This document shows, one piece after another, positions 1-8,452 of a stretch of DNA of 64,000 bases. Every line of letters begins with the position of its first letter. The stretch's first letter is position 1. The translations under genes and the position numbers were made by a program. This DNA comes from Pontibacillus yanchengensis (lineage in GTDB: Bacteria; Bacillota; Bacilli; Bacillales; BH030062): positions 124,001-188,000 of the forward strand of contig NZ_WMEU01000003.1 of NCBI RefSeq assembly GCF_009856295.1, given 5' to 3'. The notes under the pieces were generated by a model, which worked only from the letters and a program-made list of their open reading frames with translations, was not told the DNA's origin and made no database searches.

Positions 1-1
1 T

Positions 2-1153
2 AAAGAAGAAACGGGTTATGAAGTGAAAATTGAAGCCGTTCCTTATACGGGCGTTTACGATAAGTTGAAAGCAGAAGTGGCCTCTCGTGCAGGTGCTTTT
101 GATGTAGCGACCATTGATATTCTTTGGTTCCCGGCCCTTTCTAGTGGATTGCTTCCGTTAGATGATGTGGTCACAGATGACGTTCAAGATGATCTATTTA
201 ATGGCTTGGTTTCAGGTGGGACGTACAATGATACAACGTATGGCATGCCAGTTTGGACCAATGCGAAGAACCTTATCTATCGAAAAGATCTATTTAACGA
301 TGAGGCAAACAAAGAAGCATTTAAAGAAGAGTATGGGTATGAATTGCAACCACCAAAAGATTGGGAGCAGTATCGTGATGTAGCGAAGTTCTTCACGAAA
401 GATAATGATGGCGACGGCCAAGTAGATCAGTACGGCACGACGGTATTCGGAGCCAATAATGGTGATTCCGTTGCTAGCTGGTTAGATCATGCAGCACAGG
501 CTGGTGCCGATCCACTTGTTGTTGGGGATGATGGCGAAGTGCTGGTCAATAATGAGCCGTATGTGGAAGCGTTAGAGCTATTAACGACAATGCTTAATGA
601 AGACCAATCGGTACCAAAAGGTGCGTTAGAAATGGCATCTGCTGAAACAGCTGAACTATTTTGGAGCGGGAAGTCCGCCATGATGCTAGCCTGGGGTCAC
701 TTCTATGTCCCCTCGAATGATCCTGAAAAATCAGAAGTAGCTGGCAAAGTTGGTTCCGCACCAATGATTGCTGGAGATGCTGGCATTGGAGCTGTTCCTG
801 GCCCTTGGTATCAAGTAGTACCGAAATCTACCAAGAACCCAGAAATGGCTAAGAAATACATTGAGTTTTTATACGAGAAGAATGAACTGTACATGGAAAC
901 ATTGGGTGTAGCGGCACGAAAATCAGTGTTTGAAGAGTATGGCAAAAAAGAAGGATACGAGCATTTAGCTCCGCTCCAAGAGACGCTTTCTGCGGAGCAA
1001 ACCCAGAACCGTCCGAAAATTAAAGAATGGCAACAAATTGAGAGTGAAGCCCTCATTCCTGCTGTTCAATATGCTCTATCTGGTGAGAAGACCCCTCAAG
1101 AAGCATTGGACTGGGCAGCTGAGGTCATTAAAGGTATTCTGCCTCCTCAATAA
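2..1153 (+). CDS. ABC transporter sugar-binding protein (5' end cut by window)
   Basis: Extracellular solute-binding protein of the family 1 (maltose/oligosaccharide) type. The frame is open from base 2 through the GTG at 23, so the start and the expected lipoprotein signal lie outside the window. The family pattern is visible: an early PYTGVYDKL segment, an aromatic-rich middle and a C-terminal helix ending in KGILPPQ. A protein of this type binds sugar outside the membrane and hands it to the two permeases encoded next. No ATPase is encoded here; importers of this family often borrow a shared MsmX-type ATPase. With the GH32 gene downstream, sucrose or fructo-oligosaccharides are the likely cargo, by inference only. 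Confidence 0.85.
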   Translation, partial: KEETGYEVKIEAVPYTGVYDKLKAEVASRAGAFDVATIDILWFPALSSGLLPLDDVVTDDVQDDLFNGLVSGGTYNDTTYGMPVWTNAKNLIYRKDLFNDEANKEAFKEEYGYELQPPKDWEQYRDVAKFFTKDNDGDGQVDQYGTTVFGANNGDSVASWLDHAAQAGADPLVVGDDGEVLVNNEPYVEALELLTTMLNEDQSVPKGALEMASAETAELFWSGKSAMMLAWGHFYVPSNDPEKSEVAGKVGSAPMIAGDAGIGAVPGPWYQVVPKSTKNPEMAKKYIEFLYEKNELYMETLGVAARKSVFEEYGKKEGYEHLAPLQETLSAEQTQNRPKIKEWQQIESEALIPAVQYALSGEKTPQEALDWAAEVIKGILPPQ

Positions 1154-1172
1154 ATACGAATCCTTTTATACG

Positions 1173-1216
1173 ATCTCCTCTGTGAAAGCATGTTGCTACA
1201 ACAGAGGAGATTTCTT
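1173..1216 (+). terminator. Stem-loop between binding-protein and permease genes
   Basis: An 11-bp perfect stem (ATCTCCTCTGT at 1173-1183, ACAGAGGAGAT at 1201-1211) is followed by only a weak T-rich stretch. Such leaky hairpins inside ABC operons usually keep binding-protein mRNA more abundant than permease mRNA; that role is inferred. Confidence 0.55.
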
Positions 1217-1267
1217 ATAAAAGGAGCTAGCGAACGGTGAAACAAGAATGAAAGAGGGTGAAGCATA

Positions 1268-2158
1268 ATGAAATATACGAACAGTAAATTGTCGATCTTG
1301 TTTTTTCTACCAGCGGGTCTATTTATGGGCGTCTTCCTGCTATATCCTCTATTTTTACTCGTGAAAGATAGTCTGTTTACCTATAACCTACTAGATCCAG
1401 CTGCAAAACAGTTTGTAGGATTGACCAACTATGTTAGCGCCCTAACATCGGAGCGGTTTTTACAATCGACATGGAATACCGTCATCTACATCGTCGGAGC
1501 AGTTGGGACGGAATTTGTGTTGGGCCTACTACTTGCGCTGTTATTAAACACCGGATTTAGAGGAAGTCAATCCATAAGAACGCTGTTACTTGCCCCGTTA
1601 ATGTTAGCGCCTCTAGTGTCAGGTCTGATTTGGAAGTTCATGCTGAATGATCAGTTTGGTGTTATTAATTGGGGGCTGTATAAGTTAGGGATATTATCCG
1701 ATCCACACCAAGTGTTATGGTTGTCGGATTCAAAATACGCGTTACTCTCCACCATCATCGCCGATGTTTGGTTAACGACGCCATTCATGATGCTTGTATT
1801 GCTTGCTGGGTTACAAGGCATCCCGAAAGGTTTATATGAAGCTTCGCAAATTGATGGAGCGAATAAGTGGCAAACGTTTCGTTACGTAACACTGCCATCC
1901 CTGGCTCCCGTAGCGATTGTAGCTGTCCTCATTCGGATGATCGATGCGGCCAGAACGTTTGATATCGTCTGGGTGTTAACAAAAGGTGGTCCCGGTTTCT
2001 CCTCGGAAGTGTTAAGTACGTATATGTATAAAATGCTGACCAGATATGGACAGGTAGGAGAAGCGAGTGCGATGGCCGTCATTTTCATTGTATTGTTGTT
2101 AGCTCTCAGTTCGTTCTTTATATCGAAAATTTGGTCGCCAAGTCATGAGAAGAAATAA
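1268..2158 (+). CDS. Sugar ABC transporter permease, MalF/UgpA type
   Basis: Inner-membrane permease of 296 residues with about six hydrophobic segments, the first at residues 8-32. The cytoplasmic EAA loop that docks on the ATPase is visible as EASQIDGANKWQTFRYVTLP around residues 197-216. The ATG follows an AGAGGGTGAAG ribosome binding site. It forms the heterodimeric channel with the next gene and works with the binding protein upstream. Family assignment is firm; the sugar is inferred from the GH32 neighbour. Confidence 0.92.
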   Translation: MKYTNSKLSILFFLPAGLFMGVFLLYPLFLLVKDSLFTYNLLDPAAKQFVGLTNYVSALTSERFLQSTWNTVIYIVGAVGTEFVLGLLLALLLNTGFRGSQSIRTLLLAPLMLAPLVSGLIWKFMLNDQFGVINWGLYKLGILSDPHQVLWLSDSKYALLSTIIADVWLTTPFMMLVLLAGLQGIPKGLYEASQIDGANKWQTFRYVTLPSLAPVAIVAVLIRMIDAARTFDIVWVLTKGGPGFSSEVLSTYMYKMLTRYGQVGEASAMAVIFIVLLLALSSFFISKIWSPSHEKK

Positions 2159-2180
2159 TAGATGGTGAGGTGAAGAAACA

Positions 2181-3071
2181 ATGTCCAATTATCCTGTTGC
2201 GGAAACCAACCGACAAATGAAGCCAAATCAATCGTTCCATTTACAGTTAAAGAAACGAACGTGGAAGGTCTTTATTATTCTATTAACCTGCTTTTTAGCG
2301 TTGTTGTTTTTAGGACCGTATATTTATCTGCTGCTCACTTCCCTGAAACCTTCATCCGAAGCGGTTTCCTCTCCACCAACGCTTTGGCCTTCGAAATTTA
2401 CCTTTGAAAGCTATATTGGTATGTTCGAATACTTACCGATTGGAAAGTATTTCGTAAATAGTTTAGTAGCTGCCGTTGCCAGCACAGCCTTAAGTGTCTT
2501 TCTCGGAGCTCTAGGAGCGTACGGGTTATCTCGCTTTTCTTCCAAAATAGGAAACGTATTTCTATTGTTCACGCTTTCGATTCGAATGGTGCCGATGATC
2601 AGTATTGCGATTCCAATGTACATGATCATTCAAAACATCGGTTTAATTGATACAAAATTAGCGCTCATTTTAGTGTACACGAGTATCAATGTTCCGTTTG
2701 CGATATGGTTGATGATTGGATTCTTTGATTCGATTCCGAAAGAGTTTGATGAAGCGGCTAGAGTGGATGGGTGTAGTCGATTCGGTGCGTTTATGAAAGT
2801 CATTCTTCCGATTTCGTTACCAGGCCTTGCGACAACGTCTATTTTTACATTCATGCTCGCTTGGAACGACTTCTTATTTGCCTTGTTGATGACGAGTACG
2901 GAAGCCAAGACGGCCACGGTCGGTATCTCGGAATTCTTAACAGCCTATAACTTAGATTTAGGTCCTATGACCGCAGCTGCCGTGTCATTTAGTTTACCAG
3001 TCATGATCTTTTCTTTCTTTGTGCAACGTTACATTGTGAGTGGTATGACGCTTGGAGCTGTAAAAGAATAA
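2181..3071 (+). CDS. Sugar ABC transporter permease, MalG/UgpE type
   Basis: Second permease subunit, 296 residues. It has a hydrophilic N-terminus, a first membrane helix around residues 30-52 and about six segments overall. The EAA loop reads EAARVDGCSRFGAFMKVILP near residues 190-209. It starts 22 bases after the upstream permease and ends about 20 bases before the GH32 start, so the genes are almost certainly one operon. The protein is a membrane pore subunit with no catalytic function of its own. Confidence 0.92.
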   Translation: MSNYPVAETNRQMKPNQSFHLQLKKRTWKVFIILLTCFLALLFLGPYIYLLLTSLKPSSEAVSSPPTLWPSKFTFESYIGMFEYLPIGKYFVNSLVAAVASTALSVFLGALGAYGLSRFSSKIGNVFLLFTLSIRMVPMISIAIPMYMIIQNIGLIDTKLALILVYTSINVPFAIWLMIGFFDSIPKEFDEAARVDGCSRFGAFMKVILPISLPGLATTSIFTFMLAWNDFLFALLMTSTEAKTATVGISEFLTAYNLDLGPMTAAAVSFSLPVMIFSFFVQRYIVSGMTLGAVKE

Positions 3072-3091
3072 CCTTGGGAGGAGAGGTTTAC

Positions 3092-4558
3092 ATGAATTCG
3101 ATCACGAACCATCGTCAGGAAGTATATCGACCTCAGTTCCACTTCACACCAGAAGCGAACTGGATGAATGATCCAAACGGCATGGTGTATTACGAGGGTG
3201 AATACCACCTTTTCTTTCAATACCACCCTCATAGTACGAAATGGGGACCGATGCATTGGGGGCATGCTGTGAGTGAGGATCTCGTCTATTGGGAAGAGCT
3301 CCCAATCGCACTGGAGCCAGATGAATTGGGGATGATTTTCTCAGGTAGTGCCGTTGTTGATTGGCACGATACGACGGGCTTTTTCAACGGGGAGTCAGGA
3401 CTGGTTGCGATTTTTACGCATTCTGATACCCACCCTGACACGAAACAAGTTCGGCAGCGTCAAAGCATAGCCTGTAGTAAGGATAAGGGACGAACGTGGC
3501 ACAAGTATGAAGCAAATCCCGTTCTAGAAAATAACGAGCTGATTGATTTTCGTGATCCGAAGGTGTTTTGGCATAGGGGCACCGAGAAGTGGGTGATGGT
3601 CATTGCTGTGGGACAATGCGTACACCTCTATAGTTCTCCTGATCTAATCAACTGGATATTCGAGAGTGAATTTGGCAAACAGGATGGGTCGCATGATGGC
3701 GTATGGGAGTGTCCAGATTTGTTTGAGCTACCTATGGAGGGTACGGACAAAACCAAATGGGTGATGCTCGTTAGTATAGGGGAGAATCCAGACATTGCAT
3801 TTGGCTCTAGAACGCAATATTTTATTGGCGAATTTGACGGAAAGCACTTTGTGAATGACCATCAGCCAGACGTAACATTATGGCTTGATTATGGTCGAGA
3901 TAACTATGCTGGTGTGTCGTTCTCAGATGTCCAGGATGGTCGCCGCATCTACATGGGATGGATGAGCAACTGGCATTACGCCAACGAAGTTCCAACATCT
4001 ACCTGGAGGAGTTCCATGACCCTGCCTCGAATAGTATCCCTACAGGAGTCTTCCAATGGGTTGCAAATCAAGCAAGAAGTTGTTGAAGAAGTGGATGTCC
4101 TTCGTACTCATCATCGCCTTTTACAAAATGAAACCATCGATACGGAGGAAATCATCCCGATAAAAGGAACATGCATGGAAATTATCGCTGAGTTTGACAT
4201 CCAATCAGCTTCGGAGTTTGGTATACAGGTTCGCAAATCCTCTCAAGAAGAAACGAGGATTGGGTATCATGTGGACGAGAAGAACGTAATCCTAGATCGC
4301 CGCCACGCTGGGGAAGCTTCGTTTCATCCATGGTTCGCTAGTAGGGAAACAGCTCCAATGGAAGCAACCAACAATCGCGTGAAGCTTCATGTTTATATCG
4401 ATTGGTCCTCGGTTGAAGTGTTTGGAAACGATGGAGAAGTAGCGATGACCGATTTAATTTTTCCAAGCCGTGAGAGTGATCAAGTAGGCGTTTATGCGAA
4501 AGGTGGAACAGTGAAACTTGTTTCATGCACTGTCTATACATTAGCTTCTATTTGGTAA
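3092..4558 (+). CDS. Glycoside hydrolase family 32 (sucrose/fructan hydrolase)
   Basis: Beta-fructosidase of 488 residues. The GH32 signatures are intact: WMNDPNG with nucleophile Asp27, FRDP with Asp155, and ECPDLFEL with acid/base Glu206, in a five-bladed propeller followed by a C-terminal beta-sandwich. No signal peptide is visible, so it should act in the cytoplasm on sugar delivered by the importer upstream. The ATG at 3092 is preferred because GGGAGGAGAGG precedes it; an earlier in-frame TTG at 3074 lies in front of that site. Sucrose, sucrose-6-phosphate and short fructans are all possible substrates; import by ABC rather than PTS argues against a strict phosphosugar hydrolase. Confidence 0.9.
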   Translation: MNSITNHRQEVYRPQFHFTPEANWMNDPNGMVYYEGEYHLFFQYHPHSTKWGPMHWGHAVSEDLVYWEELPIALEPDELGMIFSGSAVVDWHDTTGFFNGESGLVAIFTHSDTHPDTKQVRQRQSIACSKDKGRTWHKYEANPVLENNELIDFRDPKVFWHRGTEKWVMVIAVGQCVHLYSSPDLINWIFESEFGKQDGSHDGVWECPDLFELPMEGTDKTKWVMLVSIGENPDIAFGSRTQYFIGEFDGKHFVNDHQPDVTLWLDYGRDNYAGVSFSDVQDGRRIYMGWMSNWHYANEVPTSTWRSSMTLPRIVSLQESSNGLQIKQEVVEEVDVLRTHHRLLQNETIDTEEIIPIKGTCMEIIAEFDIQSASEFGIQVRKSSQEETRIGYHVDEKNVILDRRHAGEASFHPWFASRETAPMEATNNRVKLHVYIDWSSVEVFGNDGEVAMTDLIFPSRESDQVGVYAKGGTVKLVSCTVYTLASIW

Positions 4559-4632
4559 TGGTCATGTTCTTCTACTCTGTATATAATAAAAGTAAGCTAG
4601 ATTATAATCGGTTATGACAGTGGGGTATGGTT

Positions 4633-6363
4633 ATGGTGAAGCCAAAAGGTTCTACAAAACAATGGACAATAAAATGGAAGATTGTCATGTTGGCACTCTT
4701 CTCGACGTTAATCCCCCTGCTTATTATCGGACCGTTTATGTTTATGTATATTAATAAATTAGTAGAAGACCGCATATCCTCAGCAGCCGAAAACTATTTA
4801 AGCCTGGCAGATAACAATATCGATCGCTTTGTAAATGATATCGAGAATATCTCCAACATTATTTTCTTATCCAATGAAATTCAAGGTTACTTGAATTATG
4901 ATCAAACCTCCCCGAGGCTGTATCAATTGGAAACAGCCTCCCGTGACTTATTGAATAACATTACCGTTGTCAGTAATCCATTCATTAATGCCATATATAT
5001 CGGAAATGACCAACATGAGTTTCTGAAAGTGAACCGAGGTCAGGCCCAATTCACCGACGATATTTATGAAAGAATCCAATCTTCTAGCTGGTATCCGATG
5101 CTCGAAAATAGTGAATGGGGAGGTACGTGGTTCGAAGCGAAGGACCTTCATCTCACCGATGATTCCAATACGCTCATGTATGGAAGAGTGATTCGCGACC
5201 TTAGCTCTTCTTCTACCATTGGCTATACCGTGATTAGTGTAGATAAGAATGTATTTAAAGATATGTTAAAAGGTGTCGATTCCTCTGGCACGATGCTCAT
5301 CCATAATGGGAAAGACCCGATTTATTACAATGGTGGAGACCAGATTCAGGTGGAAGAAATCGAGCGTGTGCTTGGAAATTTTCAAGATGGAAACACCATT
5401 ACGCATACGTTTGATCATAAAAAATACATTCTAACTAAGCATGAAAATGAAACGACAAACTGGCAAATGATTAGCGTAATCCCCTATCAACAAATCATTC
5501 AAGAGTTTAGCGTCATTCGCATTGTTGTATTAGCTATCTTGACGCTGTCCTTTATTTTGGCGTTAGTCGTTGCTTTATTGATTTCTAAGAAAATCACTGG
5601 ACATATACGCTTGCTTGGAAATGTAGCCCATAAGATGGAACGACGAGAAAAGGTCGAGGACGTAGGCTTTGATCAACAGGATGAAATAGGGGAAGTAGGG
5701 GCACGGCTGGTGTCTTTATATAACCGAAACCAAGAGCTAACAACGCAATTATACGAATCCCAAATTAAAGAAAAAGAAGCAGAACTACGGGCCCTGCAAA
5801 GCCATATTAACCCGCACTTCTTGTACAATACCCTGAACTCTATGTATTGGATGGCTCTAAAAGCGAAGGCAAAACCGATAGCTAATATGGCGATTAGCTT
5901 ATCGAAATTGTTTAAGCTTACGTTAAATGAAGGAAATCATCTTACTTCTGTGAAAAATGAAATCGAACTCGTACGAAACTATTTGAATATACAAAATCTG
6001 CGTTTTGATAATAAGATAGACTACCACATTGATATGGAGCCTGGTCTTGAGGAACAAACCATGATTAAGCTGTTACTACAGCCGATTGTGGAAAATGCTG
6101 TCCATCATGGGATAGAACCGAAAGAAGACCCCGGATATATTGAAATCAGAGGCTATACGCACCATCAATCGATTGTATTTGAAGTAAGTGATAATGGGGT
6201 AGGAGCGGATCAAGATCATACATTTGGCTATGGACTATCGAATATCCAAGAACGAATCAAGTTGTTTTATGGTCCTGAGTATGGATTGAAAATGGAGACC
6301 ATGAAAGGAAAAGGCACTAAGGTCACGTTGCATATTGGGTTCACACAACATAAGACTGCATAA
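4633..6363 (+). CDS. Sensor histidine kinase, YesM family
   Basis: Membrane sensor kinase of about 576 residues. Order: first membrane helix (about 15-38), a large extracellular sensory region, second helix (about 290-315), HAMP linker, His_kinase domain with phosphoacceptor His391 in HINPHFLYNTLN, and an ATPase domain with the N box IVENAVHHGI and DNGVG. The GTGGGG at 4620-4625 is spaced for the ATG at 4633 rather than the one at 4627. It should phosphorylate the AraC-type regulator encoded 31 bases downstream. YesM-type sensors next to sugar ABC operons usually detect external sugars, so fructan or sucrose sensing is inferred. Confidence 0.9.
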   Translation: MVKPKGSTKQWTIKWKIVMLALFSTLIPLLIIGPFMFMYINKLVEDRISSAAENYLSLADNNIDRFVNDIENISNIIFLSNEIQGYLNYDQTSPRLYQLETASRDLLNNITVVSNPFINAIYIGNDQHEFLKVNRGQAQFTDDIYERIQSSSWYPMLENSEWGGTWFEAKDLHLTDDSNTLMYGRVIRDLSSSSTIGYTVISVDKNVFKDMLKGVDSSGTMLIHNGKDPIYYNGGDQIQVEEIERVLGNFQDGNTITHTFDHKKYILTKHENETTNWQMISVIPYQQIIQEFSVIRIVVLAILTLSFILALVVALLISKKITGHIRLLGNVAHKMERREKVEDVGFDQQDEIGEVGARLVSLYNRNQELTTQLYESQIKEKEAELRALQSHINPHFLYNTLNSMYWMALKAKAKPIANMAISLSKLFKLTLNEGNHLTSVKNEIELVRNYLNIQNLRFDNKIDYHIDMEPGLEEQTMIKLLLQPIVENAVHHGIEPKEDPGYIEIRGYTHHQSIVFEVSDNGVGADQDHTFGYGLSNIQERIKLFYGPEYGLKMETMKGKGTKVTLHIGFTQHKTA

Positions 6364-6397
6364 GCATTAACATTATGAAATCGTAGGAGTGGCTATG

Positions 6398-7957
6398 ATG
6401 TATAAACTGTTAATCGTTGATGATGAAAAAGTAGTCCTAGATGCGTTGGAAACGATTATCGATTGGGAGGACTACAACATTGAACTAGTAGGGTCAGCTT
6501 CGAATGGAAATGAGGCACTAGCGTGTATCAAGGAGTTATCGCCAGATATAGTGCTTACCGATATTCGCATGCCTGGACGGAACGGTTTAGAATTGGTAGA
6601 AGCATCAAGGGCATTCTCGGAAGACGTTCTATTTATTATTATTAGTGCTTATTCCGAATTTCAATATGCCAAAAAAGCCATTGAATTAGAAGCGATTGAT
6701 TACTTAGTAAAGCCTATTGAAATCGATGATATCGTAGAGGCGATTTCCAAAGCCGTAGAAAAAAAGGAACGTAACTTGAAGCAACAACGGTTGGGAAGCC
6801 AGTTGGAGCAGTATCAGGGTGAGTTGGAAGAGAAATATTTGTTAGATTGTATGTTGGGTGGAAAGGTCGATCAGATGGAAAGGCCTGTACCTTTTACCTC
6901 ATATGCCATCCTATGTCTAGGGGGTAAGGGGGAGTCTTCCTTTACAGACCACGTGGTGGATCGAAGCAAACACTTGGAAACCATTATGCGCCAGTCCTTT
7001 AGCGAGTCCGTTTATGTGGTTCATACCTATATAATAGAAGAAAAAATTATTCTATTCCTTGGCAGCTCGACTACGAATTCACTGGATCATGAAGCCTTAG
7101 AAGCATTTTATGCTACCTTCCAAAAGGAAATAGGGATGACACCAATAGCTGGTATTAGCGATACATATAAGGATTTCGCCCAAGTTCACCAAGCCTACTT
7201 GCAAGCAAAACAAGCATTTAAAATAGGGTACTTCTTTGACCAAGCGATCACCCATCATCATGAACACGAGCAAGTGAACCAGAAGATTGGGGAGAGCATT
7301 CTGCATAAAATAGAGGATGCTGTAGGGATGGAAGACTTTACAGTTCAAGCTCTTTTCCCGTTAGTGGATGACGTCATAGCCTATATTTCCGCGCACAATC
7401 TTCCACCTGAAAAGTCGAAATACGTATGCTATACGTGTATCTCCTCTATCTATACACAGGTGCAATCTGAATTTGGAGTGAACGTAACAGATATCAATGG
7501 AGAAGATACGCTGTTATATGTAAAATTAAATGAATTACAATCGCTTGAGGCAATCCAAGCCTGGCTTACGAATCATCTTCATCGTATTGATGCCTATCTC
7601 AAAGCACATAAAGGTTCTTACCACGATCGATTGATTCAAGAGGTGAAGCATTTTATTGAGAAGCACTACAATGAACCACTAGAGTTAAATGAACTAGCCG
7701 ATCACTTTCATATGAGCTCTGCTTATCTAAGTAGTTTATTTTCCAAGAAAATGGGCGTAACCATCTTCGATTATATGACGTCGATCAGAATGAATCAGGC
7801 GAAGGAAATGCTACGAAGCACCAATTACAAAATCAATGAGATCTGCCAAGTGATAGGCTACGATAATCAACGATACTTTAACCAAGTCTTCAAGAAGAAG
7901 GTAGGCACCACGCCTGGGAAGTATCGGACAGAACGAATGGTGAAGATGCCTGATTAG
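6398..7957 (+). CDS. Response regulator with AraC-type DNA-binding domain, YesN family
   Basis: Response regulator of 519 residues. The receiver domain carries the acidic pair VDDE, phosphoacceptor Asp55 in VLTDIRMPG and the conserved Lys in LVKPIE. A long central region is followed by two helix-turn-helix motifs of the AraC family over the last 100 residues, ending near GTTPGKYR. The AGGAG at 6385-6389 fits the ATG at 6398; ATG 6395 is also possible. With the kinase upstream it forms a two-component pair expected to activate the importer/GH32 operon. Confidence 0.9.
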   Translation: MYKLLIVDDEKVVLDALETIIDWEDYNIELVGSASNGNEALACIKELSPDIVLTDIRMPGRNGLELVEASRAFSEDVLFIIISAYSEFQYAKKAIELEAIDYLVKPIEIDDIVEAISKAVEKKERNLKQQRLGSQLEQYQGELEEKYLLDCMLGGKVDQMERPVPFTSYAILCLGGKGESSFTDHVVDRSKHLETIMRQSFSESVYVVHTYIIEEKIILFLGSSTTNSLDHEALEAFYATFQKEIGMTPIAGISDTYKDFAQVHQAYLQAKQAFKIGYFFDQAITHHHEHEQVNQKIGESILHKIEDAVGMEDFTVQALFPLVDDVIAYISAHNLPPEKSKYVCYTCISSIYTQVQSEFGVNVTDINGEDTLLYVKLNELQSLEAIQAWLTNHLHRIDAYLKAHKGSYHDRLIQEVKHFIEKHYNEPLELNELADHFHMSSAYLSSLFSKKMGVTIFDYMTSIRMNQAKEMLRSTNYKINEICQVIGYDNQRYFNQVFKKKVGTTPGKYRTERMVKMPD

Positions 7958-7972
7958 GTCTTCACCTTTTTT
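7939..7972 (+). terminator. Intrinsic terminator of the two-component operon
   Basis: Stem GGTGAAGA (7939-7946) pairs with TCTTCACC (7959-7966) and is followed by six T. The stem overlaps the last codons of the response-regulator gene. Confidence 0.85.
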
Positions 7973-7983
7973 GATGGAGGGGA

Positions 7984-8050
7984 TGGGACGAAGGGACAGG
8001 TTCCTCGTCCCAAATAAGTTGTGGGATGAGGAACCTGTCCCTTCGTCCCA
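7984..8050. repeat. REP pair, inverted
   Basis: Two 29-nt REP units: 7984-8012 has centre ACAGGT and 8022-8050 has ACCTGT, so they face each other and can fold into one long hairpin. Each unit is itself an imperfect palindrome of the TGGGAYGAGG...CCTCRTCCCA type. Confidence 0.9.
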
Positions 8051-8121
8051 GCTTTTAACGAAACACTTTCCTGTTTCCCCTCGTACATAAGCCAATACGT
8101 AAACATTCCGGAGGTGAATAC

Positions 8122-8199
8122 ATGGGAATTGGTTCATGGATTGCCTTGTTTGTCGTTATGTTCCTGGCTATAGGTGGATTTCGGAGAAAGAAGAAGTGA
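8122..8199 (+). CDS. 25-residue membrane peptide
   Basis: A short frame preceded by a strong ribosome binding site (GGAGGTG at 8110-8116, six bases before the ATG). The peptide has one hydrophobic helix (residues 3-20) and a basic tail ending FRRKKK, so it should sit in the membrane with the tail inside. It lies alone between a REP pair and a stem-loop. I do not recognise a family. The strong start site and sensible topology support a real gene, but so short a frame could arise by chance. Confidence 0.5.
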   Translation: MGIGSWIALFVVMFLAIGGFRRKKK

Positions 8200-8224
8200 T
8201 TGCATGTCTGTTTTTATAAATAGT

Positions 8225-8269
8225 AGAAAGTTGCTCGTTATTGTTCAAGTAGATAACGAGCAACTTTCT
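8225..8269 (+). terminator. Long perfect stem-loop after the small membrane peptide
   Basis: A 17-bp perfect stem (8225-8241 and 8253-8269) with an 11-base loop. No proper T-tract follows, so it may be a weak terminator or an mRNA 3' stabiliser. The remaining stretch to 8452 holds no gene; TATAGTACTATA at 8393-8404 is a small palindrome near the likely promoter of the next gene. Confidence 0.55.
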
Positions 8270-8452
8270 GTGTGTTCTATCTTCAAATCCACCCCCTCCT
8301 CCCATGACTTCCAATGACCAGACACAAGTGGACTCAATTTCTTTTAAACTTCCACATCCTACATGTTTTGTTATTTTTAAGAAAGTGAATAGTATAGTAC
8401 TATAAGATTTGTTAGAAAATTAAAACAGTAAAGTAGGAGAGGTTTGGAACCA

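Noticed and set aside
7811..8137. Leftward frame across the REP pair at 7984-8050
   Set aside because: It only exists because the REP units lack stops in that frame; opposite a terminator and the end of the response regulator.
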